Part shown: one piece after another, positions 26,213 to 34,158 of the stretch
Position numbering within the stretch: the stretch's first letter is position 1
Layout of the letters: each line of letters begins with the position of its first letter
NCBI RefSeq assembly: GCF_001908205.1
Contig: NZ_LGHL01000109.1
Coordinates: forward strand, 1 to 64,000
Origin: Bradyrhizobium sp. NAS80.1
GTDB lineage: Bacteria > Pseudomonadota > Alphaproteobacteria > Rhizobiales > Xanthobacteraceae
DNA length: 64,000 nt
Direction: 5' to 3'
Position numbers and translations under genes: made by a program
The notes under the pieces: model-generated
What the model saw: the letters and a program-made list of their open reading frames with translations, nothing else
Databases searched by the model: none
What the model was told of the DNA's origin: nothing

Positions 26213-27097
26213 ATGTCGGCGTTGATTGAAGAGGGGCGTGCGAAGGTCAATCTGAGCCTTCGCGTCGTCGGGCGTCGCGCCGACGGTTATCATGATCTCG
26301 AAAGCGTGGTCGCGTTTGCCGACTGCGCCGACCGGCTCACGCTGGAGCCGGGCGGCGAGTTGAAGCTCGCCACCACGGGACCGCTGGCCGCGGCCTGCGG
26401 CGAGGCATCCGACAATCTCGTGTTCAAGGCGGCCAAGCTCCTGGCCGAAGCTGTACCAAACCTGAAGCTGGGCGCCTTCGCGCTCGATAAGGTGCTTCCT
26501 GTTGCGGCCGGCATCGGCGGTGGCTCGGCGGACGCCGCGGCGGCGCTGCGGCTGCTGGCGCGTCTCAACGATCTTCCGCTTGATGATCCGCGCTTGCAAC
26601 AGGTCGCGCTCGCGACCGGCGCCGACGTGCCGGTGTGCCTGCTCTCGTGCGCCTGCGACATGACCGGCGTCGGCGAGCAGCTGCTGCCCTTGAAGCTGCC
26701 GAGCATGCCGTGCGTGATGGTCAATCCGCGCGTGCCGGTTGCGACCAAGGACGTGTTCCAGGCGCTGGGCCTGCGCAACGGCGAATTGCTGGTCGGCGCC
26801 ACTGACGTCCTCGAAGCCCCGGCCTGGCCGGAGGAGGGCGGGTCGATTGCCGATTGGGTCGAGGTCCTCGAAACCGTCGCCAACGATCTCGAAGCGCCTG
26901 CGCTGCGCATCGAGCCCGTCATCGGCGACGTGCTCGAGGCGTTGCGGGACTCCGCCGGCGTCAAGCTCGCCCGCATGTCCGGCTCGGGCGCGACCTGCTT
27001 TGCGATCTATGGTACGCCGGCCGAGGCCCATGCGGCGGCTGAACAGATCCGCAGGGATCACCCCGGCTGGTGGGTGCATGCGGGGACGTTGAGCTGA
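26213..27097 (+). CDS. ispE: 4-diphosphocytidyl-2-C-methyl-D-erythritol kinase
   Basis: 294 residues, typical. GHMP-kinase motifs are clear: AKVNLSLRVVGRRADGYHDLESVV at the start, the ATP loop VLPVAAGIGGGSADAAAALRLL at about residues 93-114, and the C-terminal KLARMSGSGATCFAIYG. The enzyme is the fourth step of the MEP pathway making isoprenoid precursors. The polyprenyl diphosphate synthase at 31820-32827 would use the products, although it is not in the same operon. Confidence 0.95.
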   Translation: MSALIEEGRAKVNLSLRVVGRRADGYHDLESVVAFADCADRLTLEPGGELKLATTGPLAAACGEASDNLVFKAAKLLAEAVPNLKLGAFALDKVLPVAAGIGGGSADAAAALRLLARLNDLPLDDPRLQQVALATGADVPVCLLSCACDMTGVGEQLLPLKLPSMPCVMVNPRVPVATKDVFQALGLRNGELLVGATDVLEAPAWPEEGGSIADWVEVLETVANDLEAPALRIEPVIGDVLEALRDSAGVKLARMSGSGATCFAIYGTPAEAHAAAEQIRRDHPGWWVHAGTLS

Positions 27098-27104
27098 GTT
27101 TATT

Positions 27105-27161
27105 CGTCATTGCGAGCCAACGGGTCCGCACAAAGCGCGGCCACGTTGGCTCGCAATGACG
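27105..27161. terminator. Hairpin between convergent genes (CGTCATTGCGAGC repeat)
   Basis: CGTCATTGCGAGCCAACG and CGTTGGCTCGCAATGACG form perfect 18-base arms around a 21-base centre. It follows ispE and lies before the end of the convergent hydrolase gene. It is a dispersed repeat type (a relative at 31552-31629) that may serve as a bidirectional transcription end. Confidence 0.6.
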
Positions 27162-27175
27162 TGGATGCAGCGGAG

Positions 27176-28051
27176 TTAGCCTTCGCAATCCTCGCCGAGC
27201 CCCAGAAACGTTCGGATCGCACCCAGCACCTCTTTCGGCTTGTCGTGCTGCAGCCAGTGCCCGGTCCCGGCAATGGTCTCGACGCGCGCCTGCTGGAAAT
27301 AGCGCTCCAGGCCTGCCGCCCTGGCGCCTGCGAGAAAGCTTTCACCGGCATTCAACAGCAGCGTCGGGCAGGTGATGCGCGACCAGAGTTCGACGTGATC
27401 GTCCGGCCAGAGTCGATGCGGCGCACTGGCGCGCTGATAGGGATCGAACTTCCAGCTATAGGTGCCATCCTCGTTCTGCCGTGCGCCATGCGTGGCAAGA
27501 TGCAGTGCGAGCTCGCGGGACAGCCGCTTGTTGTGGAGCACCATCTGAGCGGCCGCGTCCTCGAGCGTGCGATAGCGGCGCGGCGTGCGGTCGTGCAGTT
27601 TGTCGAGCTGGCCGATCCATTTGGTGATGCGCTCATGCGTCGGCGGCTTCGGCGTATCCGGCAGCATGGTCACGCCGTCGAGGACGACCAGCTTCGATAC
27701 CTGCTCGGGGAACGACCCCGCAAAGATCAGGCTCACCATTCCGCCCATCGAATGGGCGATGAGGGTCACCTTTGACGCTGCGATACTGCGAACGAGCTGG
27801 GCGAGATCGTACACATACTCCGTCAGCGCGTAGCTGCCGCCTCTGGTCCAGTCGGAATCGCCGTGCCCGCGGAGGTCGGGCGCGAGCACGCGAAAATGCG
27901 GCTGCAACGACCGGGCGATGGCGTCCCAGCTCCGGCAATGATCGCGGCCGCCATGGACCAGGATAACGGTGGGCGCGCTCTCGTTGCCCCAATCGGCATA
28001 ATGCAGCCGCAGGCCGTGGGATTCGTAATACCGGCTTTGCGGGGCGAGCAT
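27176..28051 (-). CDS. Alpha/beta hydrolase
   Basis: 291 residues from ATG 28051, which has GAGG about 11 bases upstream; ATG 28072 is an alternative. Fold motifs: VILVHGGRDHCRSWD (oxyanion region), VLAPDLRGHGDSD, nucleophile elbow LIAHSMGGMVS (Ser), and the end block GTGHWLQHDKPKEV with the catalytic His. The family covers esterases, lactonases and epoxide hydrolases; the substrate is unknown. Confidence 0.85.
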   Translation of the reverse strand: MLAPQSRYYESHGLRLHYADWGNESAPTVILVHGGRDHCRSWDAIARSLQPHFRVLAPDLRGHGDSDWTRGGSYALTEYVYDLAQLVRSIAASKVTLIAHSMGGMVSLIFAGSFPEQVSKLVVLDGVTMLPDTPKPPTHERITKWIGQLDKLHDRTPRRYRTLEDAAAQMVLHNKRLSRELALHLATHGARQNEDGTYSWKFDPYQRASAPHRLWPDDHVELWSRITCPTLLLNAGESFLAGARAAGLERYFQQARVETIAGTGHWLQHDKPKEVLGAIRTFLGLGEDCEG

Positions 28052-28291
28052 CGTGCCGCGATCCTCTTTCATTGGCAGGCAGGGTGATGATTGGATTGGA
28101 TTAGCCCGCCGCCGGTCGTTCGACAAGCGATGGAGCGTGCGGTCGCTGCCGCCCGCCCGCTCCATCGCGCGCAGCTTCAACGCTTTCTTGGCGGCCGCAT
28201 TTCGTTGGTCAGCACATTATCCTTCATGCGCAATTCACCGCCCGAGATGCGCTAGTTCCCGCTCCAGTCCGGGGGAGGGCGGACCGATACG

Positions 28292-28708
28292 TCACGGCTT
28301 GTCCGAAGATTCGCCGTGCCGGGTCACCGCCGTCAGATTCATGGTGAGCAGAACCCCCGGCTTGGGAATCTCCTGAACCGCAAAGACGGTACGAGCGGGG
28401 CGGTGCTCTCCCATCATGTCGACATAGGCCGCGTTCATCGCCTCGAAGTCGGCCATCCGCTGGAGAAACACGTTGATATGAGTGATGTGATCGAGGCCGG
28501 AGCCCGCAGTCGCAAGCATCACCTCGAATGATCTGAAGATCTGTCGGGTCTGGGAGTCCACGTCTGGACCTGCCAGCAGTCCTGTCGCCGGATCGACGCC
28601 CGCAGTCCCTCCAATCCAGATCAGCTCACCGACCTTGGCGATGTGATTATAAGGACCGATCGGCTTTGGGGTGTTCGGCGGCGTCAGTGTTTCGACCCGT
28701 GACTTCAT
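28292..28708 (-). CDS. RidA-family protein
   Basis: 138 residues from ATG 28708, preceded by GAGG. PKPIGPYNHIAKVGELIWIGGTAG at the start, FRSFEVMLATAGSGLDHITHINVFL in the middle and PARTVFAVQEIPKPGVLLTM near the end are the family blocks. RidA proteins hydrolyse reactive enamine/imine intermediates; the catalytic Arg of true RidA is in the R-TVFAV block. It lies downstream of the LysE exporter on the same strand with 68 bases between. Confidence 0.85.
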   Translation of the reverse strand: MKSRVETLTPPNTPKPIGPYNHIAKVGELIWIGGTAGVDPATGLLAGPDVDSQTRQIFRSFEVMLATAGSGLDHITHINVFLQRMADFEAMNAAYVDMMGEHRPARTVFAVQEIPKPGVLLTMNLTAVTRHGESSDKP

Positions 28709-28776
28709 TGCCGGCCTCGTTCTGTTGCCCATGGACAAGTGTACGGTGAATGCGGCGCAGGCGCATCCGCCGACAG

Positions 28777-29409
28777 CTAGTCATTCACCGGCCGCCGCGC
28801 CAGCGCGAGCGAGAGGCCCAGGCCGGCGATGAAGACGCCGGAGCCTTGCGTGAGACGCCGCATCAGATGCGGCCGGCCGATCAGCTGCGTGCGCGTTGCG
28901 GAGGCCATCAGCACCACGACGACATCGGCAAGCGTGTTCAGCATCACCGAGATCGAGCCGAGCATGATGAATTGCAGCGTGGGGCTCGATCCCGCCGGAT
29001 CGAGGAACTGCGGGATGAAGGCGAGAAAGAACGCGGCGGTCTTCGGGTTCAGGGCCTCGACCAGCACGCCGTCGCGAAATGCGCGCTTGTCGCCGACGGG
29101 CTTGCTCTCGAGCGACGGCGTGCGGCCGGCGCTGCGGAAGGTCTTGATGCCGAGCCAGACCAGATACAGCGCGCCGACGAACTTGACGGCGGCAAACAGC
29201 TCAGCGCTGGCAAGGATGATCGCGGAGATGCCGAGACTGCCCGCGACCACATGAACCAGGCCGCCCAGCGCGGTGCCAGCAGTCGACGCGAAGCCGCTGG
29301 CCCGCCCCTCCGACAAGGTCCGCGCCGCGACGTAGAAGATGCCGGGGCCGGGAACTGCCGCAATGAGAAATGCCGCTGCCAGGAACAGCCAGAAATTCGT
29401 CTCGCTCAT
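28777..29409 (-). CDS. LysE-family amino acid exporter
   Basis: 210 residues from ATG 29409. Five or six membrane helices are visible; the N-terminal FLIAAVPGPGIFYVAARTLSEGR is the signature of the LysE/RhtB family with the double Pro-Gly, and LNPKTAAFFLAFIPQF is the second conserved block. It probably exports an amino acid or derivative. RidA downstream may fit a role in amino acid metabolism. Confidence 0.87.
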   Translation of the reverse strand: MSETNFWLFLAAAFLIAAVPGPGIFYVAARTLSEGRASGFASTAGTALGGLVHVVAGSLGISAIILASAELFAAVKFVGALYLVWLGIKTFRSAGRTPSLESKPVGDKRAFRDGVLVEALNPKTAAFFLAFIPQFLDPAGSSPTLQFIMLGSISVMLNTLADVVVVLMASATRTQLIGRPHLMRRLTQGSGVFIAGLGLSLALARRPVND

Positions 29410-29507
29410 CCTGAATTCGTAACGGAGCTTGCCGCGATTGCAAGTCCTCCGGTCAAGCGCGATGAGATCGGGATGAATCGTCATCGCGCTTTAGGTTGTT
29501 GTTTGAG

Positions 29508-29551
29508 CATGATCTTTTCGGAAAACCGCCTCACACTTTTCCGGATCATGC
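29508..29551. repeat. Dispersed repeat family B, copy 2 (inverted)
   Basis: GCATGATCTTTTCGGAAAACCGC...CACTTTTCCGGATCATGC, the reverse complement of the element at 26134-26179. It ends two bases before the stop codon of the FabF-like gene, so it may be the transcription end of that operon. Confidence 0.8.
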
Positions 29552-29553
29552 AT

Positions 29554-30816
29554 CTAGGCGATCCGGCGGAAGATCGCGCTGGCATTCACCCCGCCGAAGC
29601 CGAAGCCGTTGGAGATGGCGTGCTGCATCGGCATCGGTCGTGCGGCACCGGCGACGATGTCGATGCCTTCCGCGCCCGGATCAGGGTTTTCGAGATTGAG
29701 AGTCGGCGGAGCGATCTGGTCGCGCAGGGCGAGGACGGTGAAGATTGCCTCCAGCCCGCCGGCAGCGCCGAGCAGGTGGCCGGTGGCCGATTTCGTCGCG
29801 CTCACCGCGATGCTTTGATTGCGGCCGAACAGCGCCGCGATCGCGCCAAGCTCGCTCTCGTCGCCGGCCGGCGTCGACGTCGCGTGAGCGTTCAGGTGCT
29901 GCAAATCCGCAGGCGCAAGGTTCGCCTGACGGAGCGCGATCTCCATCGCACGCCGAGCGCCGTCGCCATCGGGCGGCCCCGATGTCATGTGATAGGCGTC
30001 TGCCGTCGTGCCGTATCCGACGATCTCGGCGACCGGGGAGGCGCCGCGCGCCAGCGCGTGCTCCAGCTCTTCGATCACGAGGATGCCCGCGCCTTCACCC
30101 ATGACAAAGCCGTCGCGGTCGCGATCGAACGGGCGCGAGGCGCGCACGGGCTGCTCGTTGAAGCCGCTCGACAGCGCGCGCGCCGCCGCAAAACCGCCAA
30201 GGCTGACGATATCGATGCAGGCCTCCGCGCCGCCGCAGATCGCCACATCGGCTTCGCCTGCCCTGATCATGCGCGCGGCATCGCCGATCGCCTGCACACC
30301 GGCGGCACACGCCGTGACCGGTGTTCCCAGCGCGCCCCTGTAGCCGTATTTGATCGAGACGTGGCCGGCGGCGAGATTGGCGAGGAACGAGGGGATCGTG
30401 AACGGTGAGAGCCGGCGCGCGCCGCGCTGTTCGGTGGTGCGCACTGCTTCCGCCATCGCCGGAAAGCCGCCGACGCCGGAGGAGATGATCGTCGCCGTCC
30501 GTTCCAGCGCCGCTGCGTCCTGCGGCGCCCATCCGGCCTGCGCGACCGCTTCTGCGGTGGCGAGCAGCGCAAACAGGATGAAGCGGTCCATCTTGCGCTG
30601 GTCCTTTGGCGCGGCAGCTTGCGCGGGATCGAAGCCGCCCCCGGGATCCCCGGCTTTATCGGGCACCAGACCGGCAATGCGCGCCGGCAGCGCCTGCGAC
30701 CATTCGGGCAGGGGGCGCAGCCCGCTTTGACCGGCGAGGAGCCGGCGCCAGGAGAGTTCGACACCGCAGCCGAGCGGTGACACCGCGCCCATTCCGGTCA
30801 CGACGATACGACGCAT
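29554..30816 (-). CDS. FabF-like beta-ketoacyl-ACP synthase
   Basis: 420 residues from ATG 30816, with TGGAGA six bases before it. VVTGMGAVSPLG starts the thiolase fold; the active Cys lies in TPVTACAAGVQAIGDA near residue 167; HATSTPAGDESE supplies the first His and SATKSATGHLLGAAGG the Lys/His block; SNGFGFGGVNAS ends it. It condenses malonyl-ACP with an acyl chain. It is not with other fatty-acid genes and directly follows an HxlR regulator, so it may have a specialised substrate rather than bulk lipid synthesis. Confidence 0.9.
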   Translation of the reverse strand: MRRIVVTGMGAVSPLGCGVELSWRRLLAGQSGLRPLPEWSQALPARIAGLVPDKAGDPGGGFDPAQAAAPKDQRKMDRFILFALLATAEAVAQAGWAPQDAAALERTATIISSGVGGFPAMAEAVRTTEQRGARRLSPFTIPSFLANLAAGHVSIKYGYRGALGTPVTACAAGVQAIGDAARMIRAGEADVAICGGAEACIDIVSLGGFAAARALSSGFNEQPVRASRPFDRDRDGFVMGEGAGILVIEELEHALARGASPVAEIVGYGTTADAYHMTSGPPDGDGARRAMEIALRQANLAPADLQHLNAHATSTPAGDESELGAIAALFGRNQSIAVSATKSATGHLLGAAGGLEAIFTVLALRDQIAPPTLNLENPDPGAEGIDIVAGAARPMPMQHAISNGFGFGGVNASAIFRRIA

Positions 30817-30817
30817 G

Positions 30818-31333
30818 TCAGTCTCCAGCCGGCGCAACGGCCGGGTTCATAGCCCTAAGCGAAGCGAGCCGATTCCGCATCCCGCGGCTTGCGCGGGGAC
30901 CTGCGATGACGACCGCATTGGCGAGGGTGATGGGACGCTTGTCGGCGGCATCGACGACCACCGGATCGAACGGGCGAGCGTCATCCCGGTTCGCCAGCAG
31001 GATGGATCCGCCCTTCGGCGCGAGATGCTTGTTGCCCCAGGCGAGCAGCGCCACGACCACGGGAAAGAAATCGCGCGCCTTGTCCGTCAGTACATATTCG
31101 TAACGCGGCGGCCGCTCGCTGTAGCGGCGGCGAACGAACATGCCGCTCTCGGTGAGATGGGCGAGGCGCCGCGACAGGATGTTTGGCGCGATCCCGAGGC
31201 TTTGCGAGAACTCGTCGAAGCGGGTCGCGCCTTGGAACGCATCCCGCAGGATCAGGATGCTCCACCATTCGCCGACCGTCTCCACGGCGCGGCCGACCGG
31301 GCATTCCTGGATGGAGGAGAGCTTGGGCTGCAT
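30818..31333 (-). CDS. HxlR-family transcriptional regulator
   Basis: 171 residues. The hallmark ECPVGRAVETVGEWWSILILRDAFQGATRFDEF includes the conserved Cys and the winged helix, followed by LGIAPNILSRRLAHLTESGMFVRRRYSERPPRYEYVLTDKARD. HxlR proteins sense electrophiles or other small signals, often through that Cys. It ends one base before the FabF-like gene begins, so the two form an operon, and a near-palindrome sits just before its start. Confidence 0.9.
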   Translation of the reverse strand: MQPKLSSIQECPVGRAVETVGEWWSILILRDAFQGATRFDEFSQSLGIAPNILSRRLAHLTESGMFVRRRYSERPPRYEYVLTDKARDFFPVVVALLAWGNKHLAPKGGSILLANRDDARPFDPVVVDAADKRPITLANAVVIAGPRASRGMRNRLASLRAMNPAVAPAGD

Positions 31334-31350
31334 GGCGGGAGAGTAGGTGA

Positions 31351-31373
31351 GTAGCTTTCAAAATGCAAGTTAC
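31351..31373 (-). promoter_or_regulatory. HxlR-type operator
   Basis: GTAGCTT (31351-31357), nine bases TCAAAATGC, AAGTTAC (31367-31373): seven-base arms with one mismatch, 18 bases before the regulator start. This spacing and the ACTTGCA/AAAG pattern fit autoregulation by an HxlR protein. Confidence 0.5.
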
Positions 31374-31470
31374 TGGGTGAGGTGAGCGGGGGGGGGGGAC
31401 GGAAAGTGGGGTCGGCGGGAAGCAGGTGTGTCTGACGATAAGGTGGGCGAGCGCTTGCTAAACCGATCTC

Positions 31471-31521
31471 GTGTCCCGGCTCTGCGCAGCAGCGTTTCAC
31501 GCTGCAGCACGTCCGGGACAC
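31471..31521. repeat. Intergenic inverted repeat (GTGTCCCGG type)
   Basis: Arms GTGTCCCGG and CCGGGACAC around an inner CAGCAGCGTTTCACGCTGC hairpin; the same type as part of 21271-21430. Confidence 0.6.
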
Positions 31522-31551
31522 GAGAGGGAACCGTGCCGTCGCGCCTTGCTC

Positions 31552-31629
31552 CGTCATTGCGAGCGCAGCGAAGCAATCCAGTCTGCCGCGGCGACAAGAT
31601 TCTGGATTGCTTCGCTGCGCTCGAAACGA
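31552..31629. repeat. Intergenic inverted repeat (CGTCATTGCGAGC type)
   Basis: CGTCATTGCGAGCGCAGCGA faces TCGCTGCGCTCGAAACGAC with inner GCAATCCAG / CTGGATTGC. It shares its outer arm with the element at 27105-27161. Confidence 0.65.
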
Positions 31630-31657
31630 CCATAGGAGCTACGCACATGGATATCGC

Positions 31658-31775
31658 CGTCACCCTGAGGTGCCGGAGCGTAGCGGAGGCCTCGAAGGGC
31701 GACGCCGGCTGCAGGCCGCTCATCCTTCGAGGCTCTCGGCGCGGTGCTAAGCACCGCTCGCACCTCAGGATGACG
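31658..31775. repeat. Intergenic inverted repeat (GTCACCCTGAGGTG type)
   Basis: CGTCACCCTGAGGTGC faces GCACCTCAGGATGACG with an inner GGCCTCGAAGG / CCTTCGAGG pair; the same type as 9321-9416. Confidence 0.65.
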
Positions 31776-31819
31776 GAGCTGACGGTTGTGCGAAATCGAT
31801 GGGGCGCTAAGCGCCGCGC

Positions 31820-32827
31820 CTAGTGCGACCGAGCCAGACAGAACGCCACGACCTGCTCCAGCGCGCTCTTCATCGGCGAGGACGGGAACAGCGCGAGCGC
31901 GTCGACGGCCATGGCGCCGTAGTGCTGGGCGCGGCTGAGCGTGTCCTCGAGCGCGCGGTGCTTGTTCATCAGCCCGATAGCATGATCGAGGTCGGTGTCG
32001 CCGATCTCGCCGCGCTCGAGCGCCCGGATCCAGAAGGCGCGCTCGGTGTCGTTGCCGCGGCGGAAGGCGAGTACGACCGGCAGCGTGATCTTGCCTTCGC
32101 GGAAATCGTCGCCGGTGTTCTTGCCGAGCTTGGCGCTCTTGCCGCCATAGTCGAGCACGTCGTCGACGAGCTGGAAGGCGATGCCGAGATTCATGCCGAC
32201 CGAGCGGCAGGCGGTCTGCTCCGCCTTCGGGCGGTTGGCGATCACGGGGCCGACCTCGCAGGCCGCTGCGAACAGCTCGGCGGTCTTGCCGCGGATCACG
32301 GCGAGGTATTCGTCCTCGGTGGTCGCGGTGTTCTTGGCGGCGGCGAGCTGCATCACCTCGCCCTCGGCGATGGTGGCGGCGGCCGCGGAGAGGATGTCGA
32401 GCGCGCGGAGCGAGCCGACCTCGACCATCATGCGGAAGGCCTGGCCGAGCAGGAAGTCGCCGACCAGAACACTGGCCTCATTGCCCCAGAGCATGCGCGC
32501 CGAGAGCTTGCCGCGGCGCATCTCGCTCTCGTCGACGACGTCGTCGTGGAGCAGCGTCGCGGTGTGCATGAACTCGACGGACGCGGCGAGCTTGATGTGG
32601 CCGTCGCCGGTGTAGCCGGCGAGGTTGGCCATGGCGAGCGTCAGCATCGGCCGCAGGCGTTTTCCCCCGGAGGAGATCAGGTGGTTGGCGACCTCCGGGA
32701 TCATGGTCACGTCCGAACCGGTCCGGGACAGGATCGTGGCGTTGACGCGCTCCATGTCGGGGGCGACAAGGGCAACCAGCTCTTCGATCGACGCGCCGGG
32801 AGTTTCGAAAGGTACGATGACGGCCAC
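31820..32827 (-). CDS. ispB: Long-chain polyprenyl diphosphate synthase
   Basis: 335 residues from GTG 32827, chosen because TTGGAGA lies just before it and the sequence VAVIVPFETP is the expected start; the longer frame upstream is antisense to other genes. SSGGKRLRPML, the first Asp-rich LLHDDVVDESEMRRG (about residue 92) and the second QLVDDVLDYGG are the prenyltransferase motifs. It makes the side chain of ubiquinone (octa- to decaprenyl) from farnesyl-PP and IPP. It is divergent from the DUF2007 gene. Confidence 0.92.
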   Translation of the reverse strand: MAVIVPFETPGASIEELVALVAPDMERVNATILSRTGSDVTMIPEVANHLISSGGKRLRPMLTLAMANLAGYTGDGHIKLAASVEFMHTATLLHDDVVDESEMRRGKLSARMLWGNEASVLVGDFLLGQAFRMMVEVGSLRALDILSAAAATIAEGEVMQLAAAKNTATTEDEYLAVIRGKTAELFAAACEVGPVIANRPKAEQTACRSVGMNLGIAFQLVDDVLDYGGKSAKLGKNTGDDFREGKITLPVVLAFRRGNDTERAFWIRALERGEIGDTDLDHAIGLMNKHRALEDTLSRAQHYGAMAVDALALFPSSPMKSALEQVVAFCLARSH

Positions 32828-32956
32828 GCCGGTCTCCAATATTTGCCCCGGAAGGGCTATTCTGATGGAAATACAATAGAAACTGGCGGCGGATGCGGCA
32901 AGTGCTGCGGTAGCATTGACATTTGCCGCCTGATCCCTCCAGGCAGGAGACGTGAT

Positions 32957-33184
32957 TTGCGTGAACTGGTTCGGACCAACGACATGGTGCTGGTGTCGGC
33001 GATTGGCGCGCTGCTCGACGGCGCCAACATCCATCATCTGGTGCTGGACCAGAACATGAGCATCATCGAGGGCTCGCTCGGCATTTTGCCGCGGCGGATC
33101 CTGGTCCATGAGGACGACGCCCAGGAGGCCCGGCGGCTCCTGACCGAGGCGGGCCTCAGCCACGAACTGCGCGGCGATGATTGA
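32957..33184 (+). CDS. DUF2007 domain protein
   Basis: 75 residues. The start is TTG 32957, preceded by CAGGAGA at 32944-32950; the next Met is nine residues in. RELVRTNDMVLVSAIGALLDGANI and the end VHEDDAQEARRLLTEAGL fit the DUF2007 ACT-like fold, a putative signalling or metabolite-binding domain. It overlaps the start of the following methyltransferase gene by eight bases, so the two are translationally coupled. Confidence 0.8.
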   Translation: MRELVRTNDMVLVSAIGALLDGANIHHLVLDQNMSIIEGSLGILPRRILVHEDDAQEARRLLTEAGLSHELRGDD

Positions 33185-33944
33185 GGCCGCAGCAGACATC
33201 ACCGAGGACGCCTTTCTGGGCGGGCAGCTGCGGCTGAAGCAGAAGCGGTCCGGCCATCGCGCCGGGCATGACGCCATCCTGCTCGCGGCGGCGACGGAGG
33301 CCCGGACCGGCGACCGTGTGGTCGATCTGGGCGCCGGCATCGGCACGGCCGGGCTGGCGCTCGCCCGGCGCGTCCCCGGGATCAGGCTGAGCCTGGTCGA
33401 GATCGATCCGGAACTGGCAGAGCTGGCGCGCGCCAATGCGGCGGCGAATGCGATTGCGGCCGAGACGATCGTGCTCGACATTACGGCCGATGCGCAGACC
33501 TTCGCGGCAAACGGGCTGTCGCCTGACAGCGTCGACTTGGTGTTGATGAATCCGCCTTTCAACGATCCCGCACGGCATCGCGGCTCGCCGGATCAGGGGC
33601 GCCAGATCGCGCATGTCGCGAGGCAGGAGACCTTGCAGGCCTGGGTCCACGCGGCGCGGCGCATCCTCCGATCGGATGGCGCGCTGACCCTGATCTGGCG
33701 TGCAGATGGTATCGCGGAGGTTTTGGCAGCGCTGTCACGCGGCTTCGGCAGCCTGTCGATCCTGCCGGTTCACGGCGAGGCGGGACGGCCTGCGATCCGC
33801 GTGCTGGTGCGCGCGGTCAAGGGCGGCAGGGCCCCGACACGATTGCTGCCGGGCCTCATGCTCAACGACCAGTCACGCGTGCCTAAAAAAGAGGTGAAGG
33901 AGATTCTGGAGGGGCGGGCGGTTCTACCCCTGGTGGAGCCGTGA
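33177..33944 (+). CDS. TrmN6-like N6-adenine methyltransferase
   Basis: 255 residues. VVDLGAGIGTAGLALARR (SAM motif, about residue 47) and the catalytic VLMNPPFNDPARHRGSPD (NPPF motif, about 122) define the tRNA1(Val) adenine-37 N6-methyltransferase group; FLGGQLRLKQKRSGHRAGHDAILLAA is the family start. It is likely to modify tRNA. It overlaps the DUF2007 gene. Confidence 0.85.
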   Translation: MIEAAADITEDAFLGGQLRLKQKRSGHRAGHDAILLAAATEARTGDRVVDLGAGIGTAGLALARRVPGIRLSLVEIDPELAELARANAAANAIAAETIVLDITADAQTFAANGLSPDSVDLVLMNPPFNDPARHRGSPDQGRQIAHVARQETLQAWVHAARRILRSDGALTLIWRADGIAEVLAALSRGFGSLSILPVHGEAGRPAIRVLVRAVKGGRAPTRLLPGLMLNDQSRVPKKEVKEILEGRAVLPLVEP

Positions 33945-33948
33945 TGGC

Positions 33949-34047
33949 CTACTGCGGAAGCGATTCCGACTGCTGTTCCTGCGGGGACGTCAAGCGGATT
34001 GCGGTGAAAAGTGCGCCGATCAGCAGCATCAGCAGGTAGATTTTCAT
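33949..34047 (-). CDS. 32-residue single-helix membrane protein
   Basis: ATG 34047 is preceded by a strong GCGGAGGA ribosome site six bases away. The product has a hydrophobic helix right after the start (YLLMLLIGALFTAI) and a short polar tail rich in Gln, Glu and Ser ending LPQ. It lies between the TrmN6-like gene (+) and the S49 peptidase gene (+), on the opposite strand. No family is recognised; the good ribosome site and the helix argue for a real small protein. Confidence 0.5.
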   Translation of the reverse strand: MKIYLLMLLIGALFTAIRLTSPQEQQSESLPQ

Positions 34048-34158
34048 GGCGTCCTCCGCTGCCCCATTGCAGCCTCTCGGCGAGAAATCTGCAACACACG
34101 TTCCACGCACTTCCAATGACAGTCGCGTGATAAGAAATGGTTAAACAGAGGTAACGGC

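Larger units (their letters stand above)
31374..31819. other. Repeat-rich intergenic region
   Basis: About 450 bases without a gene. It starts with a run of nine G (31388-31399 region), then three separate inverted repeats: 31471-31521 (GTGTCCCGG / CCGGGACAC), 31552-31629 (CGTCATTGCGAGCGCAGC / GCTGCGCTCGAAACGAC) and 31658-31775 (CGTCACCCTGAGGTG / CACCTCAGGATGACG). Confidence 0.6.

Noticed and set aside
28053..28376. Plus-strand frame between the hydrolase and RidA genes
   Set aside because: Ser/Arg-rich translation without a motif, overlapping the end of the RidA gene and the start of the hydrolase gene.
28750..30408. Plus-strand frame of 552 codons opposite the LysE and FabF-like genes
   Set aside because: It spans two genes on the other strand and has no motif of its own; it also reads through a dispersed repeat.
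31374..31819. Repeated hairpins considered as a CRISPR array
   Set aside because: The units are different inverted repeats, unevenly spaced, without constant-length spacers, and there are no cas genes.
31823..33184. Plus-strand frame covering the polyprenyl synthase region and joining the DUF2007 gene
   Set aside because: Only the last 75 codons are a real gene; the rest is antisense to the synthase.
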